Below, one piece after another: positions 1 to 6,173 of a stretch of DNA of 21,253 nt. The notes beneath the pieces were generated by a model. That model was not told the DNA's origin and searched no databases. It worked only from the letters and a program-made list of their open reading frames with translations. Location: contig JBGVRS010000118.1 in the NCBI GenBank assembly GCA_045128635.1, positions 1-21,253 of the forward strand, read 5' to 3'. How positions within the stretch are numbered: the stretch's first letter is position 1; each line of letters begins with the position of its first letter. The translations under genes and the position numbers were made by a program. The DNA comes from HGM12587 sp045128635 (GTDB taxonomy: Bacteria; Bacillota; Clostridia; Lachnospirales; Lachnospiraceae).

Positions 1-161
1 TTCCGGATAGTGTAACCATTATTGGCGATTCTGCTTTTGAACTCTGCACAAGCTTAGTAAGCATAAATATCCCTGATACTGTTATATCAGTCGGAAACTG
101 TGGCTTTTCCGTTCTAAGGGAAGTAAGAAAAAACAACGAAAACACGATGCGAACAGATTGA
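1..161 (+). CDS. C-terminal end of a BspA-like leucine-rich-repeat (LRR_5) protein, partial
   Basis: The frame starting at base 3 is open to a TGA at 159-161 and gives about 52 residues. It contains IPDTVISVGNCGF and a preceding PDSVTIIGDSAFELC. This is the repeat signature of BspA-type LRR_5 domains, in which each ~23-residue repeat carries I-P-D-S/T-V-x-x-I-G-x-x-A/G-F. Such proteins are usually secreted or surface adhesins or cargo proteins and are very common in gut Ruminococcus. The 5' end lies outside the window, so signal peptide and length cannot be judged. The last ~18 residues (REVRKNNENTMRTD) leave the repeat pattern and form a charged tail. A terminator follows, so the gene is a separate unit from the replication genes downstream. 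It may be host sequence or ICE cargo; the window does not decide this. Confidence 0.75.
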   Translation, partial: PDSVTIIGDSAFELCTSLVSINIPDTVISVGNCGFSVLREVRKNNENTMRTD

Positions 162-193
162 AATAACAAGCAAAAGTAAAAAAATGAAATACG

Positions 194-230
194 GACGTTT
201 CTCGAAAAAAGAGGAACGTCTTTTTTTATT
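194..230 (+). terminator. Rho-independent terminator after the LRR gene
   Basis: A 10-bp stem (GACGTTTCTC at 194-203 with GAGGAACGTC at 211-220, one wobble pair) closes an A-rich loop and is followed at once by seven T residues and a further T-rich stretch. It ends transcription from the LRR gene and insulates the replication block. Confidence 0.85.
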
Positions 231-235
231 TTCAC

Positions 236-265
236 ATCAAAATTCCTGCATTTTGAAAATCACAA
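236..265 (+). repeat. Upstream copy of the repA iteron-like repeat
   Basis: This 30-bp AT-rich sequence matches the first repeat inside repA (1003-1032) at 27 of 30 positions by my alignment. The core TTTTGAAAATCACAA is identical. It lies upstream of the replication operon, between the preceding terminator and the 289-327 hairpin. It may be a binding site through which RepA controls its own expression or part of the replication origin. The match is seen directly; the role is inferred. Confidence 0.6.
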
Positions 266-288
266 TTCAGGAATAAATAGAAAATATG

Positions 289-327
289 AAAAAGCGTTTC
301 CCGATAAAAATCGGGAAACGCTTTTTT
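289..327 (+). terminator. Perfect hairpin with T-run directly before the replication genes (attenuator candidate)
   Basis: AAGCGTTTCCCGAT at 292-305 pairs perfectly with its complement at 310-323. Flanking A and T runs extend the stem, and T residues follow to 327. The run of A before and T after means it could terminate on both strands. It sits only about 4 bp before the AGGAGG that serves the first replication gene, so any + strand transcript that begins upstream must pass it. That suggests a transcription attenuator or an insulator. Whether a promoter lies between 231 and 288 is unclear; TTGAAA at 253-258 has only a poor -10 partner. Confidence 0.7.
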
Positions 328-342
328 GATAGGAGGAGTAAT

Positions 343-567
343 ATGTCAACCATGTATTTTTCTATGCCGAAGCAGCTTATGACTGCTGAGTATAGTAATT
401 TTTCTGTAAGTTCCAAAATGCTGTTTAGTATACTTTTTACTCATGCTGAAACAGCTCAGGATATCACAAATACAGCCGAGTTAATAAGTGCAATTCCGAT
501 GAAAGACCTTATTGAGATGAAAAAACAATTCAGACAGCATGAAAAGGATGGTGAAAACAATGTTTAA
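343..567 (+). CDS. Small RepA N-terminal-like protein (74 aa)
   Basis: I place the start at ATG 343, because AGGAGG (331-336) lies at the right distance. The longer open frame from 286 would translate through the terminator hairpin. The product resembles the first ~40 residues of the RepA_N initiator encoded next. Both follow the pattern Y-x-x-(I/M)-P-x-x-L-x-T-x-x-(F/Y)-x-x-(L/F)-S-x-x-(A/S)-K-(V/M)-L-(Y/F)-x-(L/I)-L (here YFSMPKQLMTAEYSNFSVSS, then KMLFSIL). After that the similarity fades and the protein ends in a charged helix. It overlaps repA by 8 bp, so translation is probably coupled. It may modulate RepA by competing for partners or DNA, but that is inference; I know no named family for it. 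Confidence 0.7.
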   Translation: MSTMYFSMPKQLMTAEYSNFSVSSKMLFSILFTHAETAQDITNTAELISAIPMKDLIEMKKQFRQHEKDGENNV

Positions 568-1603
568 CTATTTTTATGGAAATGAAACACGACAGTATCA
601 GTTTTACACCATACCTCAGATGCTTTTTACGGATGAAAAATTTAAAAAGCTGTCCTGCGAAGCAAAAGTACTCTATGGATTACTGCTGGATCGGTCCGGA
701 TTATCAGCAAAAAACGATTGGATTGATTCTAAAGGCAGAGTTTTTGTGTATTTCAAAAATACTGAAATCTGTGAGCTGCTTGGATGCCAGACTCAAAAGG
801 CTGTCAAAATCATGAAGGAACTTGATGTAGCTACTGGAATCGGACTTATTGAACGTAAGAAACAGGGACAGGGTAAGCCTGACAGAATCTACGTCTGCAA
901 CTTCAACAGCATCAAGATTGACGATACAGATGACTCCGGAGACAATTCTCCTTCTCATAGTGATGAATCTCCGACTGATAGTAATTCTTCTGATAAATTT
1001 GAATCAAAATCCTTGAATTTTGAAAATCACAAATCAAAATCCTTGAATTGTGAAAATCAAAATTCTGGTGCTTTGAAAATCACAAGTCAAGAATTTCGAA
1101 AATCAAAACTCCCTATATATAATCAGACTAATAGAACCATACTGAGTGAATCAGATCAATCTTATCAATCAAAATCTGAAAACGAATCACAACACAGAGC
1201 AGCGGAATTGATGGATAAGATAGATGGATATACGCAAGTAGTAAAGGAAAACATTGATTATGATTTTCTTGTTTCTGAGTACGATCATCCACAGAGACAT
1301 CCATCAGGCAGCAAAGCAGAACTGGATGAGCTTGTTGCCGTAATGGTTGATGCAATATGCTCGACTAAGCCTATGCTCAATGTTAATGGAGAGCAATTAC
1401 CACAAGCTATAGTTGCTGGACAAATGCTGAAGCTTGATTCTGAACATATCACTTATGTACTTGATTGTCTTGCAAAGAACACTAGTGAAATCAGAAACAT
1501 GAAATCATATCTACTGACATCGCTGTATAATGCGCCTATGACTGCATCCAGCCAGATTCATGCAAACTTTCGCAAGGACTTTCCGCAGTATGCAAAACAG
1601 TAA
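560..1603 (+). CDS. repA: RepA_N-family replication initiator protein (347 aa)
   Basis: The N-terminal ~118 residues carry the hallmark of RepA_N initiators: FNYFYGNE at the start, YTIPQMLFTDEKFKKLS, AKVLYGLLLDR, then a winged-helix segment ending GIGLIERKKQGQGKPDRIYV. Residues ~148-184 are a low-complexity linker rich in K, S, N and E (KSKSLNFENHKSKSLNCENQ). This linker is encoded by DNA repeats that probably act as origin iterons. The C-terminal ~110 residues (from about Asp233, with YDHPQ, VAGQMLKLDSEHITYVL and MKSYLLTSLYNAP) look like the DUF6017-type tail seen in ICE-borne RepA proteins. Start ATG 560 is chosen over 539 because it gives the family N-terminus and has an AAGGATGG site just upstream; it overlaps the stop of the previous gene. 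In ICEs this protein probably drives replication of the excised circle. Confidence 0.9.
   Translation: MFNYFYGNETRQYQFYTIPQMLFTDEKFKKLSCEAKVLYGLLLDRSGLSAKNDWIDSKGRVFVYFKNTEICELLGCQTQKAVKIMKELDVATGIGLIERKKQGQGKPDRIYVCNFNSIKIDDTDDSGDNSPSHSDESPTDSNSSDKFESKSLNFENHKSKSLNCENQNSGALKITSQEFRKSKLPIYNQTNRTILSESDQSYQSKSENESQHRAAELMDKIDGYTQVVKENIDYDFLVSEYDHPQRHPSGSKAELDELVAVMVDAICSTKPMLNVNGEQLPQAIVAGQMLKLDSEHITYVLDCLAKNTSEIRNMKSYLLTSLYNAPMTASSQIHANFRKDFPQYAKQ
1003..1112 (+). repeat. Iteron-like direct repeats inside repA (candidate replication origin)
   Basis: Three ~30-bp imperfect repeats begin at 1003, 1033 and 1056, and a degenerate fourth part lies at about 1086-1112. Each starts ATCAAAATYCT and the first three run into TGAAAATCA(C/A)AA. 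The second and third overlap. In RepA_N plasmids the origin is known to lie within the initiator gene, in repeats in the linker between the two domains; this array sits in exactly that place. A further copy lies upstream at 236-265. Confidence 0.7.
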
Positions 1604-1605
1604 TA

Positions 1606-1630
1606 ACTTCTTCCCCACTGGGGCAGAAGT
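1606..1630 (+). repeat. Palindromic element, copy 1 of 3
   Basis: Arms ACTTCTTCCCC (1606-1616) and GGGGCAGAAGT (1620-1630) flank a 3-nt centre with one mismatch. It starts two bases after the repA stop and precedes the ribosome binding site of the next gene. Two near-identical palindromes occur at 12805-12831 and 17640-17666. There is no T-run, so it is not an ordinary terminator. Confidence 0.75.
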
Positions 1631-1659
1631 AAAAATAAACAAATAATGGAGGTCATCAA

Positions 1660-1947
1660 ATGAAAATGACAATTATTACTCAGGATAATGAATTCGTAAA
1701 TTACGACAATGTAGTTTCAATCTATCCAACAGAATTAGAAGCCGAAGATATTGAATCTAAAGAAACTATCACAGTCTTTGGGTTAGTAGCACAGACAGTA
1801 ACTGGTGATATTCAGCTTGGTATTTTTGAGAACTTCTCAACAATTTCTAATATTACTGCTAGACTTGAAAGTTGGCTTGCTAAAGGCAATTATCCGATTT
1901 ACCGCATTCCTGCTGAAGATGAATCAGGTGAATTGAATGGCATCTGA
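1660..1947 (+). CDS. Hypothetical protein, small beta-rich ICE protein (95 aa)
   Basis: ATG 1660 is preceded by GGAGG at 1649-1653. I cannot assign the product to a named family. It has the layout seen in many small Firmicute proteins: an N-terminal beta hairpin (TIITQDNEFVNYDNVVSIY), a middle strand ending in LGIFENFSTISNITARLESW (LG-x-(Y/F) followed by a helix) and a closing PIYRIP motif. No signal peptide or membrane segment is seen. It sits between repA and pcfB, and its last 11 bp overlap pcfB, so it belongs to the transfer operon and is probably translated together with PcfB. A regulatory or accessory role is possible but nothing in the sequence shows it. Confidence 0.7.
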   Translation: MKMTIITQDNEFVNYDNVVSIYPTELEAEDIESKETITVFGLVAQTVTGDIQLGIFENFSTISNITARLESWLAKGNYPIYRIPAEDESGELNGI

Positions 1948-2413
1948 TTTTGAAAAAGGTACGAGGAAGACAATCGATATTGCTGTAAAAACTAAACGTC
2001 TTACCTCTGATGTTCTGAAAAATGCAATAAAAGACTTTCTCAGCGGCAACTCTCAGAAAAAAGGCAAGATTACCATGAAACAGCTGCATAAGCAGTCAAA
2101 TGGAAACCTTGAAAAGATTGAAGTATCTGATAATAACATCCGTGATTTTCTTGCAACAGCGAAGAAATATGATGTTGATTTCGCTGTAAGGCGTGATAAA
2201 TCTACAGAAACGCCTGTATATCACGTTCTGTTTTCTGCCTATAAAGCTGATAACTTCAAGAAAGCATTTTCCGAGTACGCAAGTAAAACAGCTGAAAAGG
2301 CTTTGCCTAAGCGTGGAGAAATATCGAGAGCGCAATTGAAAGCTCATGCTCAGCAGATCTCACGGCAGCCAAGGAAAGAAAAACTCCGTGAACGCTCGGA
2401 GGTGAGTCACTGA
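1937..2413 (+). CDS. pcfB: PcfB family (DUF3801) relaxosome/coupling accessory protein (158 aa)
   Basis: The central part (IRDFLATAKKYDVDFAVRRD, then TPVYHVLFSAYKADNFKKAF) is characteristic of PcfB/DUF3801 proteins. These bind the VirD4-type coupling protein and help bring the relaxosome to the secretion channel in Gram-positive conjugation systems such as pCF10. The protein is soluble and lysine-rich, with a basic C-terminal helix (residues ~125-155). The gene overlaps the previous one by 11 bp and the following virD4-like gene by one base (TGATG), a classic sign of translational coupling. That matches the expected partnership of the two products. The relaxase that would complete the complex is not in the window. 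Confidence 0.85.
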   Translation: MASDFEKGTRKTIDIAVKTKRLTSDVLKNAIKDFLSGNSQKKGKITMKQLHKQSNGNLEKIEVSDNNIRDFLATAKKYDVDFAVRRDKSTETPVYHVLFSAYKADNFKKAFSEYASKTAEKALPKRGEISRAQLKAHAQQISRQPRKEKLRERSEVSH

Positions 2414-4356
2414 TGAAGATTGATTCCGGAAAACTGAAAAAAGCGATTCTTCTGAATCTTCCCTATGTAATTTTTGGATATGCAGGAGATATGATCTCTT
2501 GTGCGTTCCGAACAGCAGAAGGTGAGAATATTTCAGAAAAACTAACGCCGTTTTTCAATAACCTCGGTACGGTTTTTGCAAAGATGATACCCAGTTTTCA
2601 TCCTATTGACCTGCTTGTCGGAGTAGGTATTGCAGTTGTAATGAAGATTATCCTCACGATCAGAGCGAAGAATCGAAAAAAATTCCGTCAAGGTGAAGAA
2701 TACGGCTCCGCTCGCTGGGGAAATGCTCAAGATATTGAACCGTATATGGACAAGTCTGATTTCTCCAATAACGTAATCCTGACACAGACGGAGCGGTTGA
2801 TGATGGGCAGACCGTCCTCTCCGAAATATGGTAGAAACAAGAATATTCTGATTATAGGCGGATCAGGTAGCGGTAAAACACGATTTTTCGTGAAGCCTAA
2901 CCTCATGCAGATGCACAGCAGCTATATTGTTACAGACCCTAAAGGTTCAGTTCTCATCGAATGCGGAAAAATGCTTGAAAAAGGCAGACCCATACAGACC
3001 AAAGACAAAAACGGCAAGACGATAACAACATATGAGCCATATAAAATCAAGGTTTTCAACACTATTGATTTTGAAAAATCCATGCACTACAATCCCTTTG
3101 CTTACATAAGCGAAAAGAATCGTGAAAAGGATATTTTAAAATTCGTTGAAGTACTTGTCAAGAATACATCTGGCAGCAAAACACAATCAGGAGAGGACTT
3201 CTGGGTAAAGGCTGAAAAATTGCTTTATACAGCGTACATAGCTATGATTTTCTGCTTTTCACCACCCGAAGAGCGTAACTTTGAGACGCTCATCGACATG
3301 ATAAACCAATCAGAATGCCGTGAGGATGATGAAGAATTCAAGAATGTAATCGATTTGCAGTTTGAATTTGTTGACTACTGGATAAACGATTCGTTCCCTG
3401 ATGACGTGGAATTATCTGAGGACTACGAGTATATCCGACAAAACTTCCAGCCGGATGATGAACAGCGCAGAATAGGTACTTTTGCCATAAAGCAGTACCG
3501 TGCATATAAGCTTGCTGCTGGTAAAACGGCAAAATCTATTCTGATTTCTTGCTCTACACGTCTTGCACCGTTTGCCATTGACGAGGTACTGGAAATTACT
3601 AGGTATGATGAACTTGGATTGGACAAGCTTGGTGATGAGCTGTCTGCACTCTTTGTAATCATTTCCGATACAGACGCAACATTCAATTTTCTTGTTGCGA
3701 TCATGTACTCACAAATGTTTAATCTCCTCTGTACTAAGGCTGACAACAGTCCGGGCAGAAGATTGAAATACCATGTCCGCTGCTTGCTTGACGAGTTTGC
3801 GAATATAGGTGAAATCCCTAATTTTGAACAGCTGATAGCAACAATCCGTTCTCGTGAAATATCTGCATCAATTATCCTTCAGGCAAAATCGCAGCTCAAA
3901 GCGATATATAAGGATAACGCTGATACTATCGAGGGTAACTGTGATACAACACTATTCTTAGGAGGTAAGGAGAAGACAACACTTAAGGAAATATCTGAAT
4001 CTCTCGGAAAAGAGACGATTGATTCTTTCAACACCTCAGAGAATCGTGGACAGTCTCAGAGCTATGGATTGAACTACCAGAAACTTGGAAAGGAGCTGAA
4101 ATCGCAAGATGAATTATCCGTAATGGATGGCGGTAAGTGTATCTTACAACTTCGAGGAGTGCGCCCGTTCTTCTCGGACAAGTATGATATCACTCGCCAC
4201 AAAAACTATCATCTGCTGTCGGATGATAATCCGGCTAATGAATTCGATATTGCTAAATTTGTACGCAGAAAGCGTGAAAATACAGCAGAATTCCATGCAG
4301 ATGACGTAGTAACACAGTACATATGCAGTTCGGGCGAAGAAAAAAATGAAACATAA
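2413..4356 (+). CDS. virD4: VirD4/PcfC-type conjugative coupling ATPase (647 aa)
   Basis: Two N-terminal membrane segments (about residues 10-31 and 62-84) anchor the protein. EEYGSARWGNAQDIEPYM is the usual lead-in of VirD4-like proteins. Walker A GGSGSGKT is at 149-156, VTDPKG at 173-178, and Walker B LLDEFANIGEIP has Asp460-Glu461. The later GNCDTTLFLGG and SLGKETI motifs also fit VirD4/TraG. It would couple the relaxase-DNA complex to the type IV secretion channel at the cell membrane, using ATP. The length is normal for this family. The gene follows pcfB with a one-base overlap and is followed 17 bp later by the pilin-like gene with its own GGAGG. Confidence 0.95.
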   Translation: MKIDSGKLKKAILLNLPYVIFGYAGDMISCAFRTAEGENISEKLTPFFNNLGTVFAKMIPSFHPIDLLVGVGIAVVMKIILTIRAKNRKKFRQGEEYGSARWGNAQDIEPYMDKSDFSNNVILTQTERLMMGRPSSPKYGRNKNILIIGGSGSGKTRFFVKPNLMQMHSSYIVTDPKGSVLIECGKMLEKGRPIQTKDKNGKTITTYEPYKIKVFNTIDFEKSMHYNPFAYISEKNREKDILKFVEVLVKNTSGSKTQSGEDFWVKAEKLLYTAYIAMIFCFSPPEERNFETLIDMINQSECREDDEEFKNVIDLQFEFVDYWINDSFPDDVELSEDYEYIRQNFQPDDEQRRIGTFAIKQYRAYKLAAGKTAKSILISCSTRLAPFAIDEVLEITRYDELGLDKLGDELSALFVIISDTDATFNFLVAIMYSQMFNLLCTKADNSPGRRLKYHVRCLLDEFANIGEIPNFEQLIATIRSREISASIILQAKSQLKAIYKDNADTIEGNCDTTLFLGGKEKTTLKEISESLGKETIDSFNTSENRGQSQSYGLNYQKLGKELKSQDELSVMDGGKCILQLRGVRPFFSDKYDITRHKNYHLLSDDNPANEFDIAKFVRRKRENTAEFHADDVVTQYICSSGEEKNET

Positions 4357-4373
4357 ATCTGGAGGTTTTTAAA

Positions 4374-4739
4374 ATGAAGACAATTTCTGCAACAAATAAG
4401 CTTACAAAGGGCTGTAAGCGTGCTAAGAAGGCAATCACTATTTTCGTAACCGCAGCTATCATGTGCTGTATGTGCGGTATTAACGCATTTGCAGCTGGTG
4501 AAGTAGACACAAGTTCATTTATCAATACAGCTGGTACTGTACTTAAGTCTGTAATCTGTCTCATCGGTGGCGGTGTCGCTATCTGGGGCGTAGTTAATCT
4601 TCTTGAAGGCTACGGCAACGATAACCCCGGTGCTAAGTCACAGGGTATGAAGCAGCTCATGGCTGGTCTTGGTCTTATTCTCCTCGCAATGATTCTCGTA
4701 CCTGTACTCATTAACATGATGACTGGTGCTATGGGTTAA
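4374..4739 (+). CDS. Maff2 family pilin-like (VirB2-like) membrane protein (121 aa)
   Basis: A signal-peptide-like N-terminus (basic residues, then ITIFVTAAIMCCMCGINAFAA, with a likely cut after AFA-A near residue 41) is followed by two hydrophobic helices separated by the polar loop NLLEGYGNDNPGAKSQGMKQ. That loop and the second helix are the signature of Maff2 mobile-element proteins, common in Tn1549-like ICEs. Size, position and topology match VirB2/TrbC-type subunits, so a role as pilin-like or channel subunit is inferred. Start ATG 4374 has GGAGG just upstream. A stable hairpin follows the gene, which may keep this mRNA segment abundant. Confidence 0.85.
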   Translation: MKTISATNKLTKGCKRAKKAITIFVTAAIMCCMCGINAFAAGEVDTSSFINTAGTVLKSVICLIGGGVAIWGVVNLLEGYGNDNPGAKSQGMKQLMAGLGLILLAMILVPVLINMMTGAMG

Positions 4740-4768
4740 TCTCTGGCACACGCATACACACACCCTTT

Positions 4769-4814
4769 TACGGTTTCAGCCTGTATCCGAAAGGATTCAG
4801 GCTGTATAGCCGTA
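4769..4814 (+). promoter_or_regulatory. Intercistronic GNRA-tetraloop hairpin between pilin and virB6 genes
   Basis: AGCCTGTATCC (4778-4788) and GGATTCAGGCT (4793-4803) pair around a GAAA loop, with one internal mismatch. TACGG (4769-4773) and CCGTA (4810-4814) add an outer stem beyond an internal loop. No T-run follows, so it is not a terminator. A site for mRNA processing or stabilisation between a highly expressed small gene and its neighbour is the likely role. A CA-rich stretch (4747-4764) precedes it. Confidence 0.65.
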
Positions 4815-4836
4815 TAACAGAAAGGACGGTGACGAT

Positions 4837-5778
4837 ATGGGCATCATAAGCGATGCGGTGGATAGTATAGAAAAGTGGTTTAAAGATCTCATAAGCGATG
4901 GTATCAAATCACAATTCGATAGTATGTCTTCACTTCTGACGGATACATTCGATTCGACTACTGGTGGCGATGGATTGGTTTCGTCTTTCATTACGGTGCA
5001 CCCTGCTAATTTTACAGGTAATGCAAACGGTAGTGGAACAAGAATATGGGAGACAATTGAAGCCGTGTGCAATAATGTGGTTGTTCCTATTGGCGGTTTT
5101 GTGCTGACGGTTATACTGCTTACCGATCTGATACAAATGGTCATACGAGGGAATAATTTTAAAGATTTCGATGATTCGATTTTCATAAAATGGATAATTA
5201 AAGCCCTATGCGGTGTCTTGCTTGTATCAAATGTGTTCTACATAGCATCAGGACTATTCTCTTTTGGTACAAATGTATGTGCAAACGGATTAGCGTCACT
5301 ATTTGGCAGCGGTTCCTTTATGGAAGAAAATATGGCGTTGCAGGATTCCGCACTTGATGGCTTAAGTATAGGCACACTCTTGACCGTATGGTTCATTTCG
5401 CTGATAGTACATCTCGGCGTAATGCTTTTGATGGTAGTCATTATCATCGTATTAGCATCACGAATCATTGAGGTATTCATGTATCTCGGAGTTGCGCCGA
5501 TTCCTATGGCAACCATGATGGACTCTGGAGAGTTTAGTTCTATAGGAAAAAACTGGATAAAACAACTGCTTGCATTATCATTTCAGGGATTTTTCATTGT
5601 AATAGCACTCGGTATTTTTAAAACGCTGTTTGCCAATATGATAGCTACGTTAAATTCTGGTGCAAGTAATTCAGATATAGTAATGCAGATGGCAATGCTG
5701 CTTGGTTACACAGTTGCATTAATGTTTACGATGCTACGTACAGGTGCTATTTCAAAGTCTGTATTCAACGCACATTAA
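4837..5778 (+). CDS. VirB6/TrbL-like conjugal transfer membrane protein, CD1112-like (313 aa)
   Basis: The N-terminal amphipathic region (GIISDAVDSIEKWFKDLISD) and the following soluble part precede five to six strongly hydrophobic segments, roughly residues 85-105, 125-150, 175-205, 210-230, 240-260 and 280-300. This layout and the local sequences (IIEVFMYLGVAPIPMATM, NWIKQLLALSFQGFFIV) are typical of VirB6/TrbL-like proteins of clostridial ICEs. They form part of the inner-membrane channel of the type IV secretion system. ATG 4837 is preceded by AAGGACGG. It is followed after 11 bp by prgI, in the order usual for Tn1549-like elements. Confidence 0.85.
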   Translation: MGIISDAVDSIEKWFKDLISDGIKSQFDSMSSLLTDTFDSTTGGDGLVSSFITVHPANFTGNANGSGTRIWETIEAVCNNVVVPIGGFVLTVILLTDLIQMVIRGNNFKDFDDSIFIKWIIKALCGVLLVSNVFYIASGLFSFGTNVCANGLASLFGSGSFMEENMALQDSALDGLSIGTLLTVWFISLIVHLGVMLLMVVIIIVLASRIIEVFMYLGVAPIPMATMMDSGEFSSIGKNWIKQLLALSFQGFFIVIALGIFKTLFANMIATLNSGASNSDIVMQMAMLLGYTVALMFTMLRTGAISKSVFNAH

Positions 5779-5789
5779 AGGAGGATTAT

Positions 5790-6173
5790 ATGGCTCATTA
5801 TGTTCAGATTCCAAAAGACCTGAATGATATCAAGGAGAAATTCATGTTTGGACTTACAAAACGTCAGGTTATATCCTTTGGAATCGGTTTCGTAATAGGA
5901 ATTCCTGTATTTTTTCTCACAAGAGGATTCCTTGGATTATCCGGAGGAATCATTGCAATGGGATGCTGCGCTGCTCCTGCAATTATATGCGGTGTATATA
6001 AGAAAAACGGTATGTTTTTCGAACAGGTTGTAAAGCAGATGATTGCTTATTTCAAATCTCCTCGGAAACGCATTTACCGTACTACAAATGCCTATGAATG
6101 CATGGAACGGCAGATTGAATACATGAAACTGAAAAAAGCTTTGAATCAAGCAGAAGGAGGTAAACGTGGCTAA
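5790..6173 (+). CDS. prgI: PrgI family (VirB3-like) conjugation protein (127 aa)
   Basis: The start YVQIPKDLNDIKEKFMFGLTKRQ is the standard opening of PrgI proteins. Two adjacent membrane helices follow (about residues 25-65), then a cytosolic tail with YFKSPRKRIY. PrgI is the small VirB3-like membrane partner of the VirB4 ATPase in Gram-positive type IV secretion. An AGGAGG stands before ATG 5790. The end of the gene overlaps the virB4 start by 8 bp and contains its ribosome binding site, so the two are translationally linked. Confidence 0.92.
   Translation: MAHYVQIPKDLNDIKEKFMFGLTKRQVISFGIGFVIGIPVFFLTRGFLGLSGGIIAMGCCAAPAIICGVYKKNGMFFEQVVKQMIAYFKSPRKRIYRTTNAYECMERQIEYMKLKKALNQAEGGKRG

Noticed and set aside
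253..281. Promoter for the replication operon (TTGAAA with a downstream AT-rich hexamer)
   Set aside because: No acceptable -10 box occurs at 16-18 bp; only TAAATA at 15 bp. Not strong enough to list as a feature.
286..342. N-terminal extension of the small RepA-like gene to ATG 286
   Set aside because: It would be encoded by the terminator hairpin and has no ribosome site; AGGAGG points to ATG 343.
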